Of a DNA stretch of 64,000 nucleotides, positions 33,287 through 44,400 are shown in pieces (the first letter of the stretch is position 1; each line of letters begins with the position of its first letter). Under the pieces are notes generated by a model, which worked only from the letters and a program-made list of their open reading frames with translations, had not been told where the DNA came from and ran no database searches. The stretch is from positions 26,381 through 90,380 of the forward strand of contig VXIS01000194.1 in NCBI GenBank assembly GCA_008704415.1, written 5' to 3'. The position numbers were made by a program, and so were the translations under genes. The DNA is from Sphaerosporella brunnea. Taxonomy: Eukaryota; Ascomycota; Pezizomycetes; Pezizales; Pyronemataceae.

Positions 33287-33352
33287 TATAATACTTCGTC
33301 TGCCGCCGGCGTGGCCGGGACTGACAGTGTGGGTGATCCCAGGTCTATAGCG

Positions 33353-35269
33353 TCAGGTCATGGCATCATCCGCACCGTCCCCATTCATGTCCTGATCTAT
33401 TGCCGGAGCCTCCTTGGTGGCGAGTAGGCGTGGGCGTCGGGGGTCCCTCAACATGGCGCCGGCCTCAGGCCGTTGGTTGGAGGTTTCTCTGTTCAGCCCG
33501 ATCAGGGTAGCGTTGGCCCCTGACGCCTGGCTGGCAGCGGCCGGCTCTGTCAGGCTGGGTTTGGCCCTGGCTTTCCTAACCGCTTCCTTCTTCTTGGAGC
33601 AGGAGTCGCTCTTCGCCGAGTGCCCTTCACCGCAGTTAGGGCACTTCAATGTCGGCGCAGAGTTCCTGCAGATGCGGCCGGCTTTCTTGTTGCACTCAGC
33701 ACAGTCCTTTATGTTGCACTTATGGGCTGTGGTTAGGTGGTCCTTGCTGCAGTGAGCGCATCTCGGGCTGCTCCGCATTTTCTTCATGTAGCAGTTGTGT
33801 GCCAGGTGGCCCCATCCGGAGCAGAAGTCGCAGAAAGCATCAGGGCCTGCCTTCAGATATGGTTCGGCTTTGAGGCATCTGCCCGACAGCAGGAGGCCCT
33901 TCCTGGTGGCAAGCAGGGCTGAGCTGCGGTCCTTCACCGCAAAGGTGACAGAGGAAGCTCGCGTAGTTCCTTCGTTCAGGCGATGCCTGACCTCCGGTTC
34001 GTTGGTCAGCCATCGAACTTGCATGGGGATGACCAGGCCGTCGTTATCCGTCATCAGGTCTCGTTTTAACAGGTCTAACTTGCCGAGGTATCTGGAGATG
34101 TCAACCCCGTGGACCTTGATGCGGGTCCATTCCTCATTAGCGTTGACTGCGATAACGCCCGAGTCCAGGCGCCTGGCAGCTGCGAGCACGATGTCTCCGT
34201 AGTGACAGAGCTGAGTGGCGGTCGCGGAAGGGCACGTCACCGCCATGACCGTCCCCCTCTGGTTCTGGTTGACGGCGGCGAGGCGCAAGAAGCCTGGTGC
34301 GCCTCTGGCGGCCAGGGCGTCATTTATCGCCCGTACCATCTTGGCGCAGTAAAGGGCATCAGCCTTGGACTGCGATGCACCCTCCTCGCGTGTCAAGATC
34401 ACTATCCTGGCCCTCCGCGGCACCTCGTGCCCGGCCGGCTTAAGGTCGGGGGTGGGGTTAGCGGGTTTGGCGGGTCTCTTAGCCTTAACGACCGCCGTCC
34501 AAGAGCCATCATTTCGAGTAGTGTCGCTTCCATTGTTGACTGCGGCAGTATAGTTGCTGGGCTTGGCTGCAGTTTTAGGGGTGGAGCGGGTGGGGCGGGT
34601 AGTGGCAGTGGTGGTGGTGGTGTTGTCGTCGTCGGGTCGCGGCAGGATTGTCGGGGGCGTCGGGGCTTTTGCCGTCTTGCGGGGCATTTTTTGGGTCTTT
34701 GGGGGGGCGTGCTGGGACGCAGCGAGAGAGAGAGAGTCTCGCTTGGCCTGGGCCATTTGGGCCAGGCGTCGGAGTTCTGCGGCATGCTCTGCGTCTGATC
34801 TGGATGAGGTCATTTCAGTATCCTCGGTTGACCAGTCGAGGGGGTCCTGGAGGATCCTGTTAGGTCCTAGGTCTTCGGCTTCGGCTAACGCTGAGACTGA
34901 GAATCTGGGTGCGGGTGACGGGGGTTGTGGGACGGAGTTGATTCCCTTGGTCGCGATTATGCGTTCTAGGCCCGCGATCTTGGCTGCGAGCGAGCTTGTG
35001 GCCTCTTCGATATGGCGGGCGGTGCGGATTGTGTGAGCCTCAAAGGCTGCATCTAGGCGGTTGGTGTAGGCGTTGAAAGCCGTGTCCAAGTGGGCCGTGT
35101 AGTTTCTCATGGCCTCTTTGATGGCGTCGTGGACTGACTCCACCAGCTTGTTATCTCCGGGCGTGTCATTGCGAAGTCGCTTGCGCGACTCGGCCAGGGA
35201 GCGGGCGGGAGTGCTATTAAAGGTGACGGGGGCGGGGGTGGGGGTCTTTCCCCGCAGCCCGCGTGTCAT
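33353..35269 (-). CDS. LINE ORF1 protein with zinc knuckles
   Basis: A 638-aa intact frame, ATG at 35269. The N-terminal half is Ala/Thr/Pro-rich with low complexity and a possible coiled stretch around residues 40-110. The C-terminal third has CDFCSGWGHLAHNC, a perfect CX2CX4HX4C knuckle, then two further Cys/His clusters (CAHC...H...C and CPNCGEGH...C) and a basic KKKEAVRKARAK stretch. This is the layout of gag-like ORF1 proteins of the I/Tad group, which coat the element RNA. A run of Lys/Arg-rich segments in the centre probably adds to nucleic-acid binding. Confidence 0.9.
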   Translation of the reverse strand: MTRGLRGKTPTPAPVTFNSTPARSLAESRKRLRNDTPGDNKLVESVHDAIKEAMRNYTAHLDTAFNAYTNRLDAAFEAHTIRTARHIEEATSSLAAKIAGLERIIATKGINSVPQPPSPAPRFSVSALAEAEDLGPNRILQDPLDWSTEDTEMTSSRSDAEHAAELRRLAQMAQAKRDSLSLAASQHAPPKTQKMPRKTAKAPTPPTILPRPDDDNTTTTTATTRPTRSTPKTAAKPSNYTAAVNNGSDTTRNDGSWTAVVKAKRPAKPANPTPDLKPAGHEVPRRARIVILTREEGASQSKADALYCAKMVRAINDALAARGAPGFLRLAAVNQNQRGTVMAVTCPSATATQLCHYGDIVLAAARRLDSGVIAVNANEEWTRIKVHGVDISRYLGKLDLLKRDLMTDNDGLVIPMQVRWLTNEPEVRHRLNEGTTRASSVTFAVKDRSSALLATRKGLLLSGRCLKAEPYLKAGPDAFCDFCSGWGHLAHNCYMKKMRSSPRCAHCSKDHLTTAHKCNIKDCAECNKKAGRICRNSAPTLKCPNCGEGHSAKSDSCSKKKEAVRKARAKPSLTEPAAASQASGANATLIGLNRETSNQRPEAGAMLRDPRRPRLLATKEAPAIDQDMNGDGADDAMT

Positions 35270-35696
35270 CGCCCGCGTTGTTTGCGACGCGCCTAGGGCA
35301 CCCGGCGTGGGGGGGGGTCGGGGTCGGGGGTACCGTGTCGGGCGTGAAAATTGGCGTTGGGGTGGGCGCCGGGGTCGGGGTCAAAATTGGTTCGGACCAC
35401 TGGGACGCGCCCTGCAAGTCCGTCACCATGTCTTCTGCGTCGTTTGTGTCGCCCATCTGGGACGACACGATCGGGTCGGCCGGGTCCTCAAAGGGATGCG
35501 CGGCGCTGGTCATGGTAGCCGTGACTGCGTGCGTGCGTAGCGACGGCTACGACTCGCTTGCTTGCGGCTTTTTTGTTCTGCGCCCGTAGGCGTGAAGCAG
35601 GAGAATTTTTCGCGATCGGGGTTTTTAACCAATAAGGGAGAGACACGTATCGGCTTGGCGTTACCGAGCGCGATGCGTGTGTAGTGTAAGAGGGTT

Positions 35697-35713
35697 GCTT
35701 AGTCGAGGTTCCT
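35697..35713. repeat. LINE target-site duplication, copy at the 5' end
   Basis: GCTTAGTCGAGGTTCCT, identical to 29203-29219; marks the exact 5' border of the LINE. Confidence 0.9.
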
Positions 35714-36392
35714 CAGTCGTACGACAAGGAAACCTACTCGACATCCGGCTTCTTGTCTTGGACTTTCTTACGAACGTCTGTGAGGGTTGTTTGCGTCCGA
35801 ACACTCCGTTCATCGTAACTGGCCAGCCTGGAGTTAGATCCCTCTGTTACTTGACTAGATAGGTGAATTCTTACGCCTCAAATTCGACCTTAGTGACAAA
35901 AATGCTACCCCGAGGGACTGGGGGCAGCTGGTCGTTCCGAAGTTTGCCTGTTTCTTTCTTTGTCGGCTGTTCTGGGCTTGGTTGCTCCTTCGCCTTACCT
36001 TCCTCACCCCCTTTTAAGGGCGAGTCTGTTTTCTGGGCCTTTAAAACGTTTTGCTCATCCTCGCTCTCTGTGGTATCTTTCGCTTGTGTAGTCACAGCTT
36101 CATTACGGTAAGGCAACCTGAAAACTTCGACCGTAAAAGTCGTCTTCTCCTTCTTGCGCCACGGGACCCACGTCCTTCCTTTCTTTTCGGTTTTCTGTCC
36201 AGCTTCCCCATCTTGTCCGTCTCGGCTGTCGACGCGGCCCTTCTCACCGTCACCGGTAACGTTACCGTCATCGTCGCCGCCGCTGCTGCTGCCTTTGCGG
36301 TTGTCGTCGTCAACGCCACTCATTGTTTCGGGGTCAAATAGGTTGCGGATATCCTTCTCTGGGTCGCCCTGGCTGTGCGTATCACCCTCCAT

Positions 36393-38520
36393 GAAGTCGC
36401 GCGTTCTAGCATATGTGGGGACTTGGTGTCAGTGTGCGTGTTTGCATATATTTTAGTTGGAAGCCAATGGCTCACAGAGATATCCTCTTGGGCTGTGGAA
36501 TGCGTGAAGTGCCCTTTCTATCACCGGGAAGAAGATTGTAAGATGGAAAACCTTGTTGTAGTGGTTTGTGGAAGAAAATGGTTAAAGCAGGTGGTGGAAG
36601 CGCAAGTCAGTCTCCAGAGTCGCTAAGATATCGAGTGCTCTCTGGATCTTTTCGGCCATAATTATTGGTGGACGATACCCCGCTTCACCTCTGCAGGATG
36701 ATGATGTGTCCGCATAATACACTTGCTCGTGTTTGTATGTTTCGCCGAGGCGTCGGCCATGATGCATCAATGTTTCAGTTTTCAGCTGGAAACCACTGGC
36801 GGACAGCGCGAATGACTGCACGCCGAGAGGTGGGGGTGGGATGTGTGGTGGTAACGACCGCCGACGCGTCGCGCTCTCCGCTCAGCAACAGGTTGGTTGG
36901 TCCAATTTTACGCCGCCCCACCCCCCAATTGATCAAGGCATTTACTAGTAGTTAAACAAGCTCCAGCTGAGTGCGACGCCAACACACGAGACACGGTACT
37001 TTGTGCTGATCCGTTCTCGTATAACTACAAGGTATGTGCTTAAGTACAGAATTATCACCCTTGTAAAATAGAGTACATTTACCCAATTGGCCATTCCCAT
37101 TGCCATGACTTGCAGGCGGGGTAATTACGATTTCAAGCTTAATAACACATACAAAACACCCGCTGTCCCGTCGAGTGATGAGTGTGAATCTTCTATTTTT
37201 CACACCCGAGTGCCATTGGTCCCTAAAACCTGGGCGTTGTATTCTCCATAGCCAGAAGGAATTTCGAGAATCTGAGTTTGATGGGTGATGGAGCGAGCGA
37301 AATCAAGCACACTGTTAATGTTCTTTTGAAAATAAATCTTTTTTGGTGGAGTCCAAAGTGGGGGTACCTATATTATATCCACACCGGGTATAGGCGTCCC
37401 CAACCATACTTATTCACAAGAGGTGGAACTGCAGATCGGCAGTACATTAGAGCCAGTCTGCCCACCCAGAAGGGTATATCTTGATCATTTTGAGCTTGAG
37501 AGATGTGATCTGTCAGATTTGGCTTCCGTCAATACTCTCGGTGATTGGTGAAGATTGTGCTTGCACTGTTGGCTGTTGACGGTTCCTACCATTTTCGCCA
37601 TAGTAAGACATTTTGCTTTCACCTCTCGCGTTCCTTTTTGGGTGGACAGACAGGCTCTATTACAGAGAAAGCGAGAGAATAGGTCACTCTGTTAGTCAAA
37701 AAGGGTGGATTCTACAGATATTTTGCCAAAACACACTGCACAACCACAAAGAAGCGAGTGAGTTGGTCGCAAAATCCAATTCTTCGCATTCATAGCTTTC
37801 ATTCAAACCCTTATACGTCCAATTTGGATGACATTTGGTTGTGAACGTGTTGATGGTCGTCATGCCTTGCTGTGGCGCTCCGGGCCTCCACTTTTGGAAT
37901 TACACCTTCGCCGACGTCAACGTCATGACGTCTTGGCATTTTATATCCGCCTTGATTGTGTTTACCTCCAGGCCTCTGAATCAGAACCCCTGTAGTTTTC
38001 CAATTGCCGCTTCAGTACATGCCCGAGTATAGGAAACGTAATCACCCCACCTGCAAGCAATCGTCTAGGAAACCTTTTCGCCAATTGAATCGGTCAGGAT
38101 TCGAGCCGCTGCAGGCGCACTTGAGATGATCGTTTATTGGTGATCACGGTGTTTGAAACCAACTGGCGAGCTTCCATCGATATCACCAGTACAGATCGAT
38201 ACCCGACGACGTCACAGCATTCTCCGTCCTGCGGGCTTGCGGGAGACCTACCCCTGCGCCGAATTTATCCCCGCTTTTCAGCTCCGGACCTCATGAGACA
38301 TGCATGCCTCAGCGTCATCATGCCTATCTGCCCCTCCCACACGTCCCATTGTCGTGCTTGCTAGAGTAGAGTAGTTGGCTTAAAGCCCAAAGAAAGGGCA
38401 GCATCATTGCGAACAGCCTTGGAAATAACAGAGCCTCAACCCCTCAGGAATCAGTGTCTTTCACCCCCCACGGTTTTCGTCTCTTCCTTTCGCAAGTTCC
38501 ATTCATCCAAGCAAGCCATC
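36393..38520. other. Divergent intergenic region
   Basis: About 2.1 kb between the start codons of the disrupted MACPF-like gene (minus) and the jacalin-motif gene (plus). It is more AT-rich than its neighbours, with only short frames. The last 120 bp before 38521 are C/T-rich (CACCCCCCACGG, TCTCTTCCTTTCGC), a usual fungal start-site setting. No defined operator or TATA box can be supported. Confidence 0.4.
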
Positions 38521-40841
38521 ATGGTCGGCCATCTTCTTGCCCCTTACCATGACTCCATGCGTCTGGGTCAAGGCTTCAACTCTTTTCTCCAGGAGCCGCG
38601 CTTGAACAATGCCGTTCATGTTGTCGAAGAAGACATCAGCACCACTCGGGGCAAAGGCGGGGAGCATGTTTCGCAGGTGGTCGCCTACACTTCGCGCTTC
38701 ATCGAGAGAATCTCGGACGTGGTGCGCTCCATGAACCTCTCGGCGGGATCCTCGATCAAGAAGGGCACGATCGAGGTCTCGGGGAACTCCTTGGGCTTGG
38801 ATGAGACCAAGTTCGCTTCGTCGGACCTTAATGCTCTTGTTTCGGTCAAAGTTATCAATCGTAAGTTGGTAATCAATCGCTATACCTACGCGCGAGCCCA
38901 TTACAGAGAGAAACTGACGAGCCATAGAGACGACGCAGCTCCACGATAATGCGCAGTTGTGAGTAGACAGTTTTCGCTGCCGCTTGCTCGGCCATGGCCA
39001 TATGGAGGCGGAACGGGGTTTCTGGTGCGTGCGCAGCAATCCTATCGATGGGATCGCGGTCGATAGTGACGAATTCCACCAAATTTACGGCGATTGCTAC
39101 ATCTCCGGTCGGTTAGCCATCCCATCATGATCTGGGTAGCGCTTCTAATGTGGGACCTAGGTTTCATCGAGGGCGGAGAGCTTCACGGCGTAGTGTCGAT
39201 TAAGGTTCTGGACGTCTCCAAGAAGCATCACATCGAACAGACGTAAGCACAGCCTCTCACTCGATAGTTAATTTCGGAAGCCGAGCTGATCGAAAGTCAC
39301 AATCCAGCATCAAGGGCCAAATCAACAACGTGGCCAAAGAGTTCACACTATCAAGCGATGATGAGTGGTCAGCACTCGACAGCAGCTTGAGTCAGACCGA
39401 GACTACTATCTCCGTCAATTGGTCCGGTGGAGGGCAGATCAAGCCGGGTCAGTGACTCTCATCATCCGACCCTACAACCCCTTCGGAAGGTATTGACTTT
39501 GGTCGGCTATCGCAGATTCGGAAGAGTGGTCAATCAATACGCTGTTCAAAGTTGCCGCCGGATTTCCCGCCAGAGTGGCACAGACCCCGCAGCGCTCCTG
39601 GGCAATCCTGACAAAATACGACAGCAACCGCGATTTCGTGAGATGGGCCAAGCTGAATGCCCTCAAGATCAAGCACTACCATAATGTGCAACAGTACACT
39701 TCCGACCTTCTGGATAACTACATGGAATGGAAGAACAACCTGGCCAGGATACAAGATGTGCTGGCAAACCCCTCTACCTACCAGGCCAGCGCCGTCGACC
39801 AAGCCATCGAAGTTTCCGTCGACGATCTAGTCAGTGAGAGAAAGAAGATGAAAAAGCAGATGGCCAACATCGTGGAGGAGATCGACAAGCTGTAGGTACC
39901 TCACGAGAACATTGTCCTGGAGAAACAGACTAATACGTGACCCGCAGTGACAAAGACCCACAAGCACCAATGGAGGACCAAGAATCTAATCGGTTCGAGG
40001 CGCCGGAGGTTTGGGCGACACGACTTCCGGTAGGTGGCATCCTGGTGCATACCCATCTTCTCCCAGCCTCACTCACTAACGTGGCTGCATATAGGTGCGC
40101 AAGCAAGTTAGTGATTCAAGGCTCGCGGACTTCCAACGCTCCTGGCTTGAAGGTTTCAACTTTCAACCTTCAAGCACAGATGCTAAACCGACCACCCCAA
40201 CCGAACCGACCACTTCAACGCTAAACCAGCCAAGTCTCGATCGCAATAGCCCGCTCATTGACCCTCATAAAGACCAATACTTAACCGACAAAGAGAAAGC
40301 CTATGTCACAAAGAATAAAACCAAATTCAACCAAAACTACCGCTTTGACATCGTTAAGGGTTCCCCTAAATCTGGAGATGACACATTGTTCGCCGACACA
40401 GAAGATGCAGACCTCACCCATGCATGGCCAACAAGATTCCGAAGCGCGCTCGTCCAGTGGGGCCAAATGGATTTTATTGCTTGCGTTTCGTTGGATTACG
40501 CTCCGCCCGGCCCCGAACTGACGCACCATGGTTTACACAACCCGGCTTTTGATCGAGACAGACAAATCTCGCTCAATATAGAGCCAGATGAGAAGATCTG
40601 CAAAGTCGTCATCGGGGCATCCGATTTCGAGGGCCCGTTTGGGGAAGGCGTTGGTGCCGGCTGGATAGTGTTTATCGCCGTAGAAACGACAAAGGGCCAA
40701 TTCCAGTCATTGGGCAACACATCTATCACAGCGAATTATGCGATTTGCACTCCTCCGGAGGGCTTTGTCGGACTGAAGGGATTCCGGGGAGAAAAGAGTA
40801 AAATTCTCAATCGGCTGGGAGTGATCTGGGGGCGAGAATAG
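38521..40841 (+). CDS. Eight-exon protein with C-terminal jacalin-like motif
   Basis: Exons 38521-38860, 38928-38958, 39067-39107, 39161-39242, 39308-39447, 39516-39891, 39948-40029 and 40095-40841; total 1,839 nt, 612 aa, every junction in frame. Two exons are tiny (31 and 41 nt). Near residues 5-20 is an FNSF stretch; around 125-165 is YGDCYISGFIEGGEL, then VSIKVLDVSKK. This order vaguely recalls the MACPF FG...GG pattern, but I do not claim the domain. A Lys-rich helical stretch lies near 320-335. The C-terminus (about 585-610) has GFVGLKGFRGEKS then LNRLGVIWG, the final strands of a jacalin-type beta-prism lectin. No signal peptide is apparent. It is divergent from the MACPF-like gene; a lectin and pore-former pairing is a speculation from that position. 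Confidence 0.8.
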
Positions 40842-41493
40842 AGCGGTTGTGGGGGGAATGTTCGTACCTACCGTATGTAAGCAAAAGTCTTGGTGAACTG
40901 AACGTTTCACAACACCACCGGCGATTGCTCTTACAGTTTAATGCGGTGTTAGGCCGTTTCATGCATTTTCCGTTGACATTTTGTGCTGGCTCGCTCAGAG
41001 AGGCTCTTAGAGTTCTGCAACCAAATCTTTATCAAACTCCTCATTTAGCTATGTACCAAGAATGCAAGAATGCGCATGCAAAGATTGAGATGCGAGACAC
41101 AAACCCGCGGGTTCTGAGGCAAACAGTCTTGTGGTGTTGGTGGTAATTCGTGCATTTTGGCCTATTTTTGCGGTGGTTTCACTTGACTTTCAGTGGGCCA
41201 CTGGGGCCATTTTGTGGATCAACGCAGGAAATCCCAAATTGGACTGAACAGCCGATGAGGAGAGCATAGAGCGGGATGGATTATAGCAATTCGTAAATGC
41301 TTATTATTGTACATTTTTATGGAAGAAAGCACTTGGGTAGAAGTGCACGACGTGGAGCCATGTAGCGAGTTGGACGGAGGAATGGATATGCACTTCACTT
41401 TGTTTGTTTCTCAGAGCACTACATCTTCACTCGCATCAGGAAAATCCTTTGGCATAATCATCATAAAACCACAAAGTCCTCCGGCACAACTCT
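40842..41493. other. Convergent intergenic region
   Basis: Lies between the stop of the jacalin-motif gene (plus) and the stop of the DUF6603-like gene (minus), so it holds two 3' ends. Only short frames occur; no gene seen. Confidence 0.5.
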
Positions 41494-44400
41494 TCAAGCC
41501 GTCGCAGCACACAGCAGCGGCGCTGACATGTAAACCTCCTCGAAATTCTGGATAGCAAATTTCGGCGGCTCCCCACGGACCGCCTCCTTGTCCTCCCACT
41601 TGAACGCCTTTCTCCAAGTCGCCAGTACCTGCGTCGCCGCGGTGGCGGCCTCAGGCGTGCTCCAGGCCTCCTTGACTACTGTCCACTGTTTGGGCCCGTC
41701 CTCCGGCTTGCTGGGAAGAAACCGTCCGCCAACGCTCTCAACCTCAGGGAAGTCCGGACGCTGTTCGCCGGGGCTGAACACATCCTGCGCCATGGCGTGC
41801 ACGAAGTTGAATTTCGGGATCTTGTCCTCGGAGAGCACAGGGCGCGGCGAGGCCACGGTGATTCCCATGGTGAGCGGCACCGTCAGGTTGGTTCCGGAGA
41901 GGAGCTCTTTGATGTTGTTTCCCTTGCTCGCGCTGCTGGAAGGGTCTTGTTTGGGATCGTCTGGTAGAAATGCGTGTATTAAAAACACTGCAACGCAGCG
42001 GTCATATAATCGGGAAGGGTTGACACTTACAGAATCCCCACAGGGCATCTGGCACGGCTTTGACTACCTTGACCAGCTGCCACTTATCGACTTCGTCCTT
42101 CACGGTGGGATTGTGCTTGGTGACGGTGATGTTCATCTTGGATGACAGCGGACTCGTGAGCTGCATCGGCTTCGCATAGATCGGCGTGGGATCCGAGACC
42201 GCCGCCCCACCGGTACAAGTCGCTTCCTGGATGGCGAAGCGGCTCTGAACGCAGAAGGCGAAGACACCAGCGCGGACATCCCACGTCTCCGCGTCTTCGC
42301 TTGACGTCGGCAGTAGACCGCTTTGCACCGCAAACACGTGGTCGCCAGTGTTGGCGGCAGCGGTGGCGGCGGCGGCGGCGGCAGCCGGGTTGGCGGCGAG
42401 AGCACGGGCCCGACGGCGGCGGCTGGCTTTCGCGCTCCTGGTGGCAACCATGCCGTCCTGCAGCAACATCTCCCAGAATCCCTCGAGATCGACCGGGGGT
42501 TGGTCCACGGGGGAGGGGCCGAAGTTGATGTTGAAGCCGAAGACCCAGAAGTTGACGTGGACGCGGCCGGCGAAGGGCGGGCCCTGCAGATACAGCTGGG
42601 CGCCGATCTCGACGCTGATGCGCAGCGTGACGATCCACAGCTTGAGCGTGAACTTGACGCCGACGCTCACAGACACGTCTCCCTTGAAGAAGAACGGGTT
42701 GAAGTTGATCAGCAGGTTCGTCTGCGCATCGAACCAGGCGCTGAGCGGGCCGAGCGAGAGCGTCGCCCGCAGCCGCCCGCCCGCCATGCAGCACTTGGGC
42801 GTGATGGCGAAGTAAGACTCGCCGACGATGCTGAGCGCGCTGTCCAGCTTCCAGGAGATGCCTAGGCGTGGCGGATTTGGGTAGTGGGCGGGCTTGATGA
42901 AGGAGGGATGGAAGCCGCCGATGGTGAAGACCCAGTCGCCCCGGTTCGCGTTATCGCCAAACCAATAGAAGAGCGCAAAGCCGCCGGTGAGATGGCAGGA
43001 CGGCGCCAAGATGAACGAGTTCGGCGTCAGCTGGCCCTCGACTTTCATCGTTCCCGCCTGGAAGTCGACGCTGGCGGCGATGCCGAGCTCGATGAACAGG
43101 AAACGCACCCCGCCCACTGCTTTCGCCGGGAATCCCGCCTGGCACAGGGCAAAGAGGCCCAGGCTGACGTATGGATTGAACTCGACCACCACGACGGCTT
43201 CCACTGAGAGCAGACGGAAGGCTTTGACAGACATGCCGGCAATAAGCCAGTATACGTCTTGCTTCGGCTGCACCCAGCCTCCTGGACCGGTGAGCTGGGC
43301 GAGCGCATCCATCGGTGATTGGTCCCCCATGTTGTCTCCGATGAAGGGGAAGGTGGGGACCTGGGTAACGGTCGGGAAGGTCATTTTGTTATTGTACCCA
43401 AAGCCGCCGCAGATACCTGCGATCTCCGCAAACGCCAGCGTGATGAGAGGTCCCGTGAGCTTCGCGAACACAAAGACAGTCTTGTACTTTCCCTTCATAT
43501 CGCCGTAGAAGCCGGCGGCGAGGAACACATACGGTTGGAAGGCAACAGTGATACCGCCACGGTAAAGATTGTCGATGGACGAGTATCTGAACTGGCCGGC
43601 CATCGAGATGGGTGGCTTTTCGAAACCGACCCCGAGGCCCTCAAGCTTCACCTCTAGACTGGTGGGAAGATTTTGCAGATTGAAACCGCCGCTGAAATTG
43701 ACTCCGATTCCGAAGCCGAGCAGCGACATCGACACCGGTCCCAGCTCGAAGGTGGCGTCAAGAACAATATACAACGTGTTATCCTGGAATTGTAGGCCGA
43801 TGTTCGAGACGCTCAATGGGCCCGTCTTCTTCTGCATCGGCGCCATGGTCACTTCGCCGGCTCCTCCGGAGGACCCAGCCTTCACGACACTTCCAGCAGG
43901 GGCGGCTGAAAAGAGGGTACTTCCATTGTTTTTGTCCCTGGTTTCTCCGAACCGGTGATCGAGAATGACATTCGACACGCCTAGATGCGTCACAGCTATG
44001 AGGAAGTGCAGTCCCTTCTGCAAGACGATGTCCGTCGGCTTCGGGTTGGCCGGCTGAGGGTCCTTGAACTTGATACCTTGGGCCGAAGAACTCCCCGACC
44101 AGATCGTATTGTTGATGATCTGGACATCCTGTCTTGTAAGGCCAGGCTGGCCAGTGGTTGAGGAGTCCTCAACCCACATAAACGTCATCTCATCGAACAG
44201 CTGGGGCACCGAACCGACCAGCGGAACGTCAGCGTTCGGCAGGGGATTGACGGCAAGCTTGATGACGCGCTTCGTAGGGGCGGACTTGCCCGTTTTGCGC
44301 AGCTGAACGAACGTGAAGCCGAGGCCGCCAAGCGTAAAGTTGGCGTGGCAGACGAGATGTTCGCCCGCCGTCGGATCGTCCTTTTTGCGCACGGTGACGG

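Larger units (their letters stand above)
29220..35696 (-). mobile_element. Full-length Tad1/I-type LINE (non-LTR retrotransposon), 6,477 bp
   Basis: The element runs on the minus strand: a 5' untranslated region of about 430 nt, ORF1 (35269-33353), a 66-nt spacer, ORF2 (33286-29423), a 3' untranslated region of about 200 nt and an AAAC-type A-rich tail. Identical 17-bp duplications flank it. Both reading frames are uninterrupted and the duplications are perfect, so insertion is recent and the copy may be mobile. ORF1 zinc knuckles and an ORF2 with endonuclease, RT, RNase H and C-terminal zinc knuckle match the Tad1/I group common in filamentous fungi. Removing the element plus one duplication leaves a 52-nt intron in the host gene. 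Confidence 0.92.
24139..36392 (-). pseudogene. MACPF (perforin-like) domain gene disrupted by a LINE and a hAT element
   Basis: A multi-exon minus-strand gene with its ATG at 36392 and its stop at 24139. The visible coding segments fall at about 36392-35875, 35826-35738, 29191-29100, 29030-28740, 28715-28340, 28280-27715, 27640-27030, 26713-26260, 26130-25836 and 24736-24139; internal borders are approximate. N-terminal part: an acidic, Asp/Gly/Lys-rich region, then two short segments of the ubiquitin-like EF-L...Y pattern (one reads EFCLEDGTPIDD). Next comes a Lys-rich coiled region with an ADK tandem repeat. The MACPF signature lies at about 27060-27450: LYLNPEDLEPTDELK, an FG pair and VELGGCLETSK, followed by FKAEVGLAVS. 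MACPF proteins insert into membranes and form pores; that is family knowledge, and the role here is unknown. The LINE lies in an intron and the hAT element splits a coding exon, so a normal product is unlikely. In-frame stops near the FG region may mark further decay or introns I could not place. Confidence 0.7.

Noticed and set aside
42323..42865. 180-codon plus-strand frame with Gly/Glu-rich text
   Set aside because: Antisense shadow of the DUF6603-like gene over its poly-Ala linker.
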